DNA of 64,000 nucleotides, taken from contig WBMV01008570.1 of NCBI GenBank assembly GCA_013396655.1, positions 244,977 through 308,976 on the forward strand, in the 5' to 3' direction. Positions 26,555 through 36,800 of the stretch are shown here, piece by piece. The position numbers were made by a program, and so were the translations under genes. The first letter of the stretch is position 1; every line of letters begins with the position of its first letter. The notes under the pieces are model-generated. The model had not been told where the DNA came from. It did not search any database and saw nothing but the letters and a program-made list of their open reading frames with translations. Source of the DNA: Campylorhamphus procurvoides (taxonomy: Eukaryota > Chordata > Aves > Passeriformes > Dendrocolaptidae).

Positions 26555-27096
26555 TGTTGAGGAATACATTTAGTGCAAGTAGCTCATTGTGCAGCTGTAG
26601 TACCAGTGGCAGATTGATCTCTGGTTGGCAGGAGCCCAAGGAAAGAGGCCATGAAGCTGCACTGGCCCTTTGCACAACACAGGGCACAGGGACCTGTGGT
26701 GTCAGCCGGGTGACTGGACACTCAAAGGCACAGCAGGGGCTGATGGTCCCAGACTTTCATGTGCTTAGACTGTGAGGGTATAAAAGCCCAGGGGGTCCCT
26801 TGTTCAGGGTCTCTCCTTTAAGGTACCAGCTCAAGCTGTTAATTTGCTATTGCACCATGATTAAATTATGTTAAGGATCCCAACATCTGAGACTCTGCTA
26901 AGGGAAAGCAAGGGGGTCAAGCCAGGGAGGAAACCTTGTCTGATTGCGTGAGTGTGGCATGTGTAGGGAGTAAAGCAGGCACCCATCAGCTCCCTTGAGC
27001 CTTCCGCTAAGAAAGGGCCTCAGCCTCAGCTCAGGTTATGTGAATGTGACTGTTGGAGTGGCTCCTGGAGGGTCAGACAGGAAAGTTTTCTTAACA
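26555..27096 (+). mobile_element. ERV1-type solo LTR with TATA box
   Basis: This 542-bp element begins TGTTGAGG and ends TTAACA, so its termini form the inverted repeat TGTT/AACA. Identical 4-bp flanks, gatg at 26551-26554 and 27097-27100, match the 4-bp target duplication of gammaretrovirus-like (ERV1) elements. It has a TATA box (26779-26786) and an ATTAAA polyadenylation signal (26860-26865) about 80 bp further on, an ordinary U3-R spacing. There is no internal retroviral sequence next to it. Its 3' 308 bp appear again at 29103-29410 because of the 2.3-kb duplication. It lies about 250 bp upstream of a plus-strand exon. Confidence 0.75.
26779..26786 (+). promoter_or_regulatory. TATA box of the ERV1-type LTR
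   Basis: TATAAAAG lies about 225 bp into the LTR, in the expected place before the R region. Transcription would start near 26810 and run toward the unidentified exons downstream. Whether it is active cannot be told from sequence. Confidence 0.6.
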
Positions 27097-27349
27097 GATG
27101 TAATAGCAAAAATGAGATATATCAATCCTTTTATGCTTGCAACAGAGCAGGATATATGAATATTGGCCAAGGCTGACTGTATTTGATATGCCAGTTATTA
27201 TTTATACAATACTGTGTTTTCTGTCTGGATTGAAGGGCAAATGAATAGAAAAATGCCTTACAATTGTGAAAAAAAACCACTGATATTGAAGAAACCAGAA
27301 GAATATCAATGACTCACCACTTCTGACAGGCTTTATCTTCCTTTTGCAG

Positions 27350-27440
27350 AGTCAAAGACTGCACACCATGCTATGAAAGCTACACATTTAATCTTTCCTT
27401 GGAGGAAGATATATTGATGATGCGGAAGCTGCATGACAAG
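27350..27440 (+). CDS. Internal coding exon of an unidentified plus-strand gene
   Basis: This 91-bp exon has a strong acceptor (cttccttttgcag|A) and donor (aag|gtatga). It starts with the third base of a codon and then reads 30 whole codons, VKDCTPCYESYTFNLSLEED followed by ILMMRKLHDK, ending on a codon boundary. It joins in phase to 31432-31513, which joins in phase to 31827-31870. The peptide has a CxxC-like pair (C-T-P-C), a potential N-glycosylation sequon (NLS) and a probable helix, LEEDILMMRKL. I do not recognise the family. Upstream exons were not found. The ERV1-type LTR ends 253 bp upstream on the same strand. The strand is opposite to RAB3C. Confidence 0.6.
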
Positions 27441-29101
27441 GTATGACACTAACAAATTTCTGGTTCATTATCAGCCACAAAACTAGTCAAAATGCACATT
27501 ATCAAGAGCCTCACAGGTTTTCATTGTTCTGCTAGGAAATGCATCTGCTTTAAGGAAAAAACCCTCCACTGCAAGCTTCTGAGGCCATGGCTTAATTTTA
27601 GAAAACCATGTGCTACATTTCAATTTTGACAGGCTATAAAGAAAACCAAAATGAATCAAATTCTTTTGGAGATAAATCTGAGCTAATCTTTAATATGTGC
27701 ATTTTTATAACATTATGCAAGGAAATATGACATATCATCTTGCAAAAAGTTTAATTACTCAAAAGAAAAAAAGAAAATTAAAAAAGGAATATAATATCTA
27801 AAGATATAAGACCTGATGTTCTCTGTCTATGACATTTTTTCGTATTTATTCTTAGTGATATTCCATTACCATAATTGTAATGAGGAAGTATATGCTTGCT
27901 CAATGATATCCACTCTGGGTCTGCATTTAATACAACCTAATAAGAAATGACATAGCATTAATAATTATGTAATTCTGTCTGGTAATTAAGATGAAAGGCA
28001 GGCATCACAGAGGTTCATCAATCAGAACTGTCTCTCTTTCTAATCAACCATTCCTTGCTGTTCATATTCTGCACTTGGAAGCACCTTCCCATTCAGAATC
28101 CTCTACTGAGGACTTTATTGAGTTACATTTCATCTTTAATGTAATATACAATTATTTTTCTTAATAGTCTATGTATTAGCTTTGGTGCCTTTTCTGTAGA
28201 ATGTTGTTTTCAAATAAGAGTACCAAGTGTTTTTTCCTGTCTGAAGATTATTTTCTGACACTAAAACACAAATCTACTGGATAATGGTCTATGGTATCAA
28301 ATGAATATATTGTTGGCAAAAGACATTCATGGTCAAAGTGTAGTTTTAATGTACATCTTTTAGTTGGAGTTACAAAGAAGGACCAGAAGCCTAAAGGGCA
28401 TAATCAATTTGTGTTAATGAGAATGCAATGTCCTTAGTTTTTGCCCCTTTGCTACAATCTTTGCATCCTCCTTTCTTTCCAGCTGTCAAATATATCTTGA
28501 AACTGCTTTCCAACACCAGTATAGCAGGCGCCCAATTATGATCTTACTATATTAATAAAAATAAAAAAGCCTGTGCTCTAAGCACTATACTCTGCATCCC
28601 TCCTCCCCAGTGCCTCCTGCGCCTGAGTTGACTGTCTCTTCAGTAGAGGAGCCCACAAAGTGAATTGTTTTCCTGTATCTGCACAGCCAGCACACCACAG
28701 CTGGCAGTAAGTCTAAGAACAGCCCTAGGCAGGGTAAGGTCACCACACACAGTTATGTCACCCTGACACTGCACATGCTGGAGGCTGTTCTGTCATGGAG
28801 ACAGATAAGAGAATTTGTGTAGGGGTTCCTGATCTACTCCCAGGCAAGATGGACTTTAGCTGAAGATATGCAGAATTCATAAAAAAGAGTAAATTGCCTG
28901 TCAAAATCAACTGTATTTAATTTCTCTTCTGGTGTGTAGTATATACTGTTTTCCTAGGCTTTTTGTTTAGAAAAGTTGAATGGATATTTAAACAAACAAT
29001 GAAGAACAGACAATACTGTGTTAGACATTAAGGACAGAGAGATCTTCCATCTACTTCCTACTTCTTTGTCATGATAAAATTATAAAATACATCTCATTAT
29101 T
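27441..29101 (+). other. Intron of the unidentified gene (first copy, up to the N)
   Basis: This AT-rich sequence follows the donor and has no further exon that I can support. Its counterpart in the second copy (29755-31415) runs on to the acceptor of the next exon, so the true intron is probably about 1.68 kb if the duplication is artefactual. Confidence 0.5.
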
Positions 29102-29102
29102 N
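29102..29102. other. Single N at the duplication junction
   Basis: The base is undetermined and sits exactly between the end of copy 1 and the start of copy 2 of the 2,313-bp duplication. It probably marks a scaffold join. Confidence 0.95.
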
Positions 29103-29410
29103 CAGGGGGTCCCTTGTTCAGGGTCTCTCCTTTAAGGTACCAGCTCAAGCTGTTAATTTGCTATTGCACCATGATTAAATTATGTTAAGGATCCCAACAT
29201 CTGAGACTCTGCTAAGGGAAAGCAAGGGGGTCAAGCCAGGGAGGAAACCTTGTCTGATTGCGTGAGTGTGGCATGTGTAGGGAGTAAAGCAGGCACCCAT
29301 CAGCTCCCTTGAGCCTTCCGCTAAGAAAGGGCCTCAGCCTCAGCTCAGGTTATGTGAATGTGACTGTTGGAGTGGCTCCTGGAGGGTCAGACAGGAAAGT
29401 TTTCTTAACA
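29103..29410 (+). mobile_element. Partial copy of the ERV1-type LTR (duplicated 3' part)
   Basis: These 308 bp equal 26789-27096. The 5' part of the LTR, including the TATA box and start, is missing because the duplicated block begins inside the element. The 3' flank gatg is present at 29411-29414. This is not an independent insertion. Confidence 0.85.
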
Positions 29411-29663
29411 GATGTAATAGCAAAAATGAGATATATCAATCCTTTTATGCTTGCAACAGAGCAGGATATATGAATATTGGCCAAGGCTGACTGTATTTGA
29501 TATGCCAGTTATTATTTATACAATACTGTGTTTTCTGTCTGGATTGAAGGGCAAATGAATAGAAAAATGCCTTACAATTGTGAAAAAAAACCACTGATAT
29601 TGAAGAAACCAGAAGAATATCAATGACTCACCACTTCTGACAGGCTTTATCTTCCTTTTGCAG

Positions 29664-29754
29664 AGTCAAAGACTGCACACCATGCTATGAAAGCTACACA
29701 TTTAATCTTTCCTTGGAGGAAGATATATTGATGATGCGGAAGCTGCATGACAAG
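29664..29754 (+). CDS. Second copy of the 91-bp exon, probably an assembly artefact
   Basis: This is identical to 27350-27440, including splice sites. The exon enters on the third base of a codon and leaves on a codon boundary, so two copies in series would shift the frame (91 is not a multiple of three). A transcript could use only one. That agrees with the duplication being artificial. If so, this is the copy whose downstream intron is continuous with the next exon at 31432. Confidence 0.5.
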
Positions 29755-31431
29755 GTATGACACTAACAAATTTCTGGTTCATTATCAGCCACAAAACTAG
29801 TCAAAATGCACATTATCAAGAGCCTCACAGGTTTTCATTGTTCTGCTAGGAAATGCATCTGCTTTAAGGAAAAAACCCTCCACTGCAAGCTTCTGAGGCC
29901 ATGGCTTAATTTTAGAAAACCATGTGCTACATTTCAATTTTGACAGGCTATAAAGAAAACCAAAATGAATCAAATTCTTTTGGAGATAAATCTGAGCTAA
30001 TCTTTAATATGTGCATTTTTATAACATTATGCAAGGAAATATGACATATCATCTTGCAAAAAGTTTAATTACTCAAAAGAAAAAAAGAAAATTAAAAAAG
30101 GAATATAATATCTAAAGATATAAGACCTGATGTTCTCTGTCTATGACATTTTTTCGTATTTATTCTTAGTGATATTCCATTACCATAATTGTAATGAGGA
30201 AGTATATGCTTGCTCAATGATATCCACTCTGGGTCTGCATTTAATACAACCTAATAAGAAATGACATAGCATTAATAATTATGTAATTCTGTCTGGTAAT
30301 TAAGATGAAAGGCAGGCATCACAGAGGTTCATCAATCAGAACTGTCTCTCTTTCTAATCAACCATTCCTTGCTGTTCATATTCTGCACTTGGAAGCACCT
30401 TCCCATTCAGAATCCTCTACTGAGGACTTTATTGAGTTACATTTCATCTTTAATGTAATATACAATTATTTTTCTTAATAGTCTATGTATTAGCTTTGGT
30501 GCCTTTTCTGTAGAATGTTGTTTTCAAATAAGAGTACCAAGTGTTTTTTCCTGTCTGAAGATTATTTTCTGACACTAAAACACAAATCTACTGGATAATG
30601 GTCTATGGTATCAAATGAATATATTGTTGGCAAAAGACATTCATGGTCAAAGTGTAGTTTTAATGTACATCTTTTAGTTGGAGTTACAAAGAAGGACCAG
30701 AAGCCTAAAGGGCATAATCAATTTGTGTTAATGAGAATGCAATGTCCTTAGTTTTTGCCCCTTTGCTACAATCTTTGCATCCTCCTTTCTTTCCAGCTGT
30801 CAAATATATCTTGAAACTGCTTTCCAACACCAGTATAGCAGGCGCCCAATTATGATCTTACTATATTAATAAAAATAAAAAAGCCTGTGCTCTAAGCACT
30901 ATACTCTGCATCCCTCCTCCCCAGTGCCTCCTGCGCCTGAGTTGACTGTCTCTTCAGTAGAGGAGCCCACAAAGTGAATTGTTTTCCTGTATCTGCACAG
31001 CCAGCACACCACAGCTGGCAGTAAGTCTAAGAACAGCCCTAGGCAGGGTAAGGTCACCACACACAGTTATGTCACCCTGACACTGCACATGCTGGAGGCT
31101 GTTCTGTCATGGAGACAGATAAGAGAATTTGTGTAGGGGTTCCTGATCTACTCCCAGGCAAGATGGACTTTAGCTGAAGATATGCAGAATTCATAAAAAA
31201 GAGTAAATTGCCTGTCAAAATCAACTGTATTTAATTTCTCTTCTGGTGTGTAGTATATACTGTTTTCCTAGGCTTTTTGTTTAGAAAAGTTGAATGGATA
31301 TTTAAACAAACAATGAAGAACAGACAATACTGTGTTAGACATTAAGGACAGAGAGATCTTCCATCTACTTCCTACTTCTTTGTCATGATAAAATTATAAA
31401 ATACATCTCATTATTTAATTCTTATTTGCAG

Positions 31432-31513
31432 GAGTGCAAAAACCTTCCCTACAACAAGGTTTACTTATGGGCAGACCAACTAATACAGCACATTTTTCAC
31501 AGCAGGACACATG
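31432..31513 (+). CDS. Internal coding exon of the unidentified plus-strand gene
   Basis: This 82-bp exon has a pyrimidine-rich acceptor (attcttatttgcag|G) and a usable donor (atg|gtaatg). It starts on a codon boundary, as the 91-bp exon requires, and reads 27 codons beginning ECKNLPYNKVYLWADQLIQH plus one base of the next codon. It continues in phase into 31827. The peptide looks like one amphipathic helix (VYLWADQLIQHIF). No family is recognised. Splice sites and phases agree on both sides, which makes a chance frame unlikely, though not excluded. Confidence 0.6.
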
Positions 31514-31826
31514 GTAATGAAGAGTTTTTATGTCATGTATAATGCCACAAGCTGTGTCATACTGGGGGAAGTGATTTAACAACTCACCACACAGACAAAA
31601 GACTGCACATTTTACTTTTCTCCCCACTGTGAAACCCACCATTAAGTTATCATCCTTCAAAGATACTACCACACATACACAGTGAACACAACCCAGAAAA
31701 ATTTAGGGTTTGAAAGGAGATGGAAAAAAGCATTTATAGGGAAATAATATTCATGGAATTAATAACAGGCAAGATCAAGCCTGCAGTTACACATCTTTTG
31801 ATTATCCCCATGTTTTAATGTTCCAG

Positions 31827-31870
31827 ATGCTGCCAAAGAAATGATCCTGTTTATCACCAGTTTATGCTGA
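31827..31870 (+). CDS. Terminal coding exon of the unidentified plus-strand gene
   Basis: An acceptor (ttttaatgttccag|A) is followed by 44 coding bases. The first two complete an Asp codon begun in the previous exon. The peptide then reads AAKEMILFITSLC and stops at TGA (31868-31870). The last residue is Cys. The predicted C-terminal region over the three exons is about 72 residues, mostly helical, with four Cys. I saw no canonical AATAAA within the next few hundred bases; an ATTAAA occurs near 32180. The exon is short, so confidence rests on the phase match with its neighbours. Confidence 0.5.
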
Positions 31871-33530
31871 TTGATTGCACAGACTGTTGCCGGAAGTACG
31901 AGTAATGACCCTAATCAATACAGCTGATCCTAACTGGTGTTTGAAAAACAGAACTGTAAAACAAGGGAATTCTGAAGTAGTTTACTAAAGCAACTACAGC
32001 ATCTGCTTGACTATATTACACTTTCAAGTAAATAAGCAATTTGCTGTCACTTCAAGATATCTTTTGCTTGCAATTTTTATTCTTATATAGTAGAATATCT
32101 ATATATATAAGGAAATGCATACAGACACGTGCATGTGTCCTCATTTGCTGGTTTTTCTTACAGTGATGGATTTTTAATAATTAAAAAAATATATATGTAT
32201 AGTTAAGCAAGCAATACTGATGCTGAGGGAGTCCTTTTGATCCAACATGCTCATATTTAATACTTTCCTCTTCACTGCACCAGCAACAGTCCCTTAGCTC
32301 TGGACTGCACTGCCTATCAAAGAAGATCTTGCTCTTCTGGGCTTACTTATGAGCCTGTAAACTCCAGCCCCAAAGAACACCTGCACAACGGTGGTATTTT
32401 GGAAACAGAGACGCTCTTACAGCATAGTCAAATTCTTGTTTTTTAACATTGAGAGTTCTGTAGATATCATTGAGCTGGATCACACAGTTATTTTTCTATC
32501 TTTTCTTTTACATAGCAAATCCACATTCATATTTGAAATATATATAGCAAGTATCTGGCAACAGGACACCCTTATTTTACGGAACTTCAAATTAAAGAAT
32601 TCTCAGAAACTCTGGGTTTACCCTGACTTTTTACTGTCAAATCTCATTATGAAATGCATTGCATATTTGTGGCTAATAATCCCTTTCTACCTATTTCACC
32701 AGTTTCTCTCATTTTTCAAATTCACTGGTTTGGATTTTATTTTCTTTATTGTTTTAGCTTTTACTTTTTCAAGTTTAAATGAGTTCTGCTATTGCTTCTC
32801 TTATGTTCCGTCTCTTTAGATAATTTTGGGTTATTTTTCTCATTTGGTATTTTGCATGAACTCTTTCATAAACAACTCAGTCTTATATGCACATAAATTG
32901 TGTTCTGAAAAGCCTGTGTTTAAGTATTAGTGAAGGGGTTAAAACAAATCAGACCTAATTTTAATCACTGAAAAAGCTTACTAGGTCATTGAAGCCACCT
33001 GTGATAAATTATGATGAACTATCCTTATTAAGGATTCCTGCAGATTGCAAGCTGCAACTGTCAGGGCAATGATCTATTATTTTACTTCTTGGTAAGACAG
33101 AGAGCATTGTTTAATTAAAACATCAAGGCTATCTTTCTTCTGTTAATATTATTTTACACCACAACAGATATAAATGCTATCAGCATTTTGTCTTTAAAGT
33201 TACTTAGCTTGTTATTTTCTGGAAGTAGAGAAAACAAAACGTTCAGAACTATACTCCAACCCTAGGGATTAAACTGACTCTACTACTGTGTTCTTTTACC
33301 CATACCTCTTTGGAATGAATTTCCCTATGTGACTGTACACTTGGAAGCATCAGGGATCTGAGGTCTGAAATTCTGAATTGGAATACATATGACCCAGTTT
33401 TAATCTGAACACATGAGCCTCTGCCTTTTTTCACAGATATCTGAAATTGGATTGGCAAAATGACAACTACCTTAATCCTAATGTTAATTGATGCTGCATA
33501 ACCAGATGAGTATGAGTTATATAATTGTAC

Positions 33531-33550
33531 TGGTTTGGTTTGGTTTGGTT
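33531..33550 (+). repeat. (TGGTT)n pentanucleotide repeat
   Basis: Four TGGTT units in a row are followed by a T-rich run. It is a simple repeat. Confidence 0.8.
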
Positions 33551-33859
33551 TTTTGTTTTGTGGGCCTGAGGGTAAACTTTTCATTAGTCTGATAGCACTT
33601 TGCTTTTGGAGTACTGCTGAACAAAATTCATTTTGTGAGGGCTGCCAGTAGACAAAGACAACAGTAAACACCATTTCCCTGTCTACATCCTGCCTGGCAC
33701 AGGGTGGCAGGATTGTCTTGCTGACTCACCCTGCAAACAAGCAAACTGAAGGTTCATTCCTGCTGACTCACACAGGATGGAGAGGGGCATTAGACTTCAG
33801 ATATTACTTCTAAGAATAAAAGTAAGGAAAGATTTTTTAAAAAAACAACAAGACCAAAC

Positions 33860-33860
33860 N
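33860..33860. other. Single N
   Basis: One undetermined base lies after an A-rich low-complexity run. Unlike the N at 29102, I see no duplication around it. Confidence 0.9.
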
Positions 33861-36800
33861 AAAGGGAAGTTGTTTATTCATTCAGAATGTCAGTAGTGCT
33901 GCTACCTGTACAGTCTAAATCAAAAGACTGTTTATAGAGACATATGTGTATGTATCTATTTGCCTCTCAAGACCTAGCTAGTATATATTTGAATTTTGTT
34001 CTTCATCATAATTCTGTAAACAAAAGTATAGTGCGTGCCCCTGACCCCAGAAACCAGATTTAAAAGGAAATCCTCAGTATTGCAGAAGTTGTCAGAAACA
34101 TATGCAGGCAGAAATACAACATTTTAGTAAAACATTTGGAGATTAGCTGTAAAACTTTCTAACACTTTTGAAAACTGAACACAATGTCATTTCAATAAGC
34201 TCCAGTCTCAGCTCTCCTACTGCTCATGCTGAACTTTCAAAAAATAAAGTTTATCTCTCCCTGTGACATCTTTAAAGCATACCATTTAAACCATCATTAA
34301 TGCATTTTTAAGGTTACAACTTCCCTTTGGTAATAAAAAGAAGTGTTCAGTGTTGTCTTATTGAGACTTTGTTACTGACTTCAGTGGGTAGAGACCTCTT
34401 TCAGAGGTCATAACCGTATTCATTGAACAGGTAGACAGTAATCTTTCTATGGAATGATTATAAGGACAAGGCTCAGAAAATCAGTTCTTCAGTGAAATTT
34501 GTGAAATTGCTGTGCATTGTGGAGTAAAGTGGAGTAAAGTAATATACTGAAAAATCAAAAGAATAAAGCAATTCTTATGCACTCTCCAAAAAGAAAACCT
34601 GCATTTGCAAACTAGTAATTATGAATAAAAGAGTTGGTCATCTGGCCTTTATAAGGTACAGAGTAGAGGAAATTACTGTGCTTTACCAGTGTTTTCAGTG
34701 TGGAAATATGCAATTATATCAACTACACTATGTTTTGCCCTGGAATGTAATAAGCTATCATGCACTGCCAACTTTGATCCTATAGCAAATCAAAATCAAA
34801 CAGCAACACTTCTGCCCATATAACCACATCTCTGTTAGATTTCTCTTGACAGAGCTAGACAAGTTAAAAGTTAAAACTCTTTACAGCTCTGACACAGATG
34901 GGCTGGCAAAAGTCTTTTTGTATGCAATTCATCTGGTCATTCTAGACAAATACTTTAGAATGAGATGAATAATGAGCAAAAAATGACTATTTCTAGCTGT
35001 TGACTAGAAGAGACCCTCATGCATTTAATTTGGATACGGATGTCTGCAATGTATCAAGTACATTTATTCCGAGGGGCCTCACTCACAACTTGGGATATTG
35101 CCAAGGTCTCCAGGGTTACAGAGCTCACAAATAGACTACAAGATTTTTCTAGAGAATATCAGGTGAGGGTTCCCCATATACCTCTACAGATGTAAACCAG
35201 CAAACATCCAAGCTGACTTGTGTCATACCAGAGAAAGATATCTGCAGACCGTTCAGGATATGGTTTAGCTAATGAACTGATGCAAACTTTGTTGTTATGA
35301 AACACTACCAGAGAAGGTTAATCCCCTAAAGTATGCTCAGTACCTATAACTCAGGAAGGAAAAACATAGGGCTTGGCTTGCAGCAGACTCTGAGGTCAGT
35401 TGAGTATGCCTCTGTGTGCATGGCAGAATAGTGGAAGGTTTATAATCTGAGGTAAGATGGCACCACTTCCTGCCATCCAGCTTCCTTTTATCATCTGATC
35501 TCTTCACCTGTAAATGGTGCCTCAGTCACAGTGAGTGTATTTGGGGGGTAACCATGTGTTTTCCTACACTAATCAGCAGAGCTAGGAAGGACTGAAAGGG
35601 AGGAAACAAGATATCTGAAAAGCCTGATGGTATTAACCACCAGGTGACACAACAAGGAGAGGCTCTGGCTGATTTAATCTAGAATTCCTGGATTTCATTG
35701 AAGCTAAATTCTGCATAGCAACATTTGAATGTGAACAGAGGTTTCTGCTGTTCACAGACCAGTGGGAGGTTGCAGAAAACTGGCTTCATTTATATACACC
35801 TTTATCAGTATCTGATGGGATTACAGTAAGAAATCATTTGGTATAAAACCTTTATACCTCAGAAACTTCAGCTGGCCCTCACTGTCTTCTTAGCAATGTG
35901 TATGGCTCTGAGATCATTTAATCCTGTAAGCATGGGGGTTGCAGATAACAGACACAGAATGAAATTTAAATGGTTAGTTTCTTGCTCTGCCAAATTTTAC
36001 CGCAGTGTAAGGGCAGATCCTTTGCAAGAGTTACTCAAGGCAGCTAAAAGGTCATCTCCAGACTGTTCTCTAAAACAAGGACTATATTGATAGCTCTGCT
36101 CACAGACATAAGCTTTATGAGCAGGCTTTTTCACCATGGGTTACAGAATCAGAATATGTCAAATTGGAATAAATCCACATGGATCATGTATTTCCAGACT
36201 GGGGAACTTTGAGTGGGGACCCATCAAGAGGTAAAGAAAAGATCAGTGATACTCTTTTAACACAAACAAAAAAAATCCAGGTGAAATTTTAAGCAGGGCC
36301 TTCAGTCTCATCAGGGCTTGTGTTCAAAGACACAAACAGTGACTACCTTGCAGATACACAGTCCATATAAAAGAATTTATGCAATCCAAGGCCAAACTGA
36401 AGCACCGCTGTAGGAGGCTTGGGAGGGGAAACAGAATGCAACTGAACTACTCTCTTTTCTTGAGAGCCACAGAGCCCCTGAGGAACGTTCAGAGCACATT
36501 CAGAGAAACAGGACTTATTTCATGGACCTAGTGCTTCCCATGGCAATCCCATGACCTCCAGGTGAGCATTGATAGCTTCAGTCTTCCACATGGAAGTAGA
36601 GAAGACAATTTGGACAACTAGGTTTAAATATATATTCTCTTTTCCTATTTGTCACAACAGCATTGAATAGATCAATCATTTAATAAACAAATTTTAACTT
36701 CTACCCTCTGGACATCTGGCAGGGGCAGGACTTACAACGGAAGACAGGATGTGACTGAGAGGGAAATTATGAATTATCTGAATGCTGTCCAGCTGCATAA

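Larger units (their letters stand above)
26789..29101 (+). repeat. 2,313-bp direct duplication, copy 1
   Basis: This segment matches 29103-31415 at a constant offset of 2,314 bp. Every position I compared agrees, including homopolymer runs and the exon at 27350-27440. It begins inside the ERV1-type LTR just after the TATA box and ends directly before a single N at 29102. Perfect identity over AT-rich non-coding DNA with an N at the junction is what an unmerged overlap between two contig ends would produce. Confidence 0.95.
29103..31415 (+). repeat. 2,313-bp direct duplication, copy 2
   Basis: This is the second copy of 26789-29101, starting immediately after the N. It runs into unique sequence at 31416 that contains the acceptor of the next exon. 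The first copy in turn is continuous with the 5' part of the LTR. The two copies therefore fit as the overlapping ends of two contigs. Confidence 0.95.

Noticed and set aside
33249..33674. 141-codon minus-strand open frame
   Set aside because: It runs through the TGGTT simple repeat, and the predicted peptide contains its translation (NKKPNQTKP). No domain is seen.
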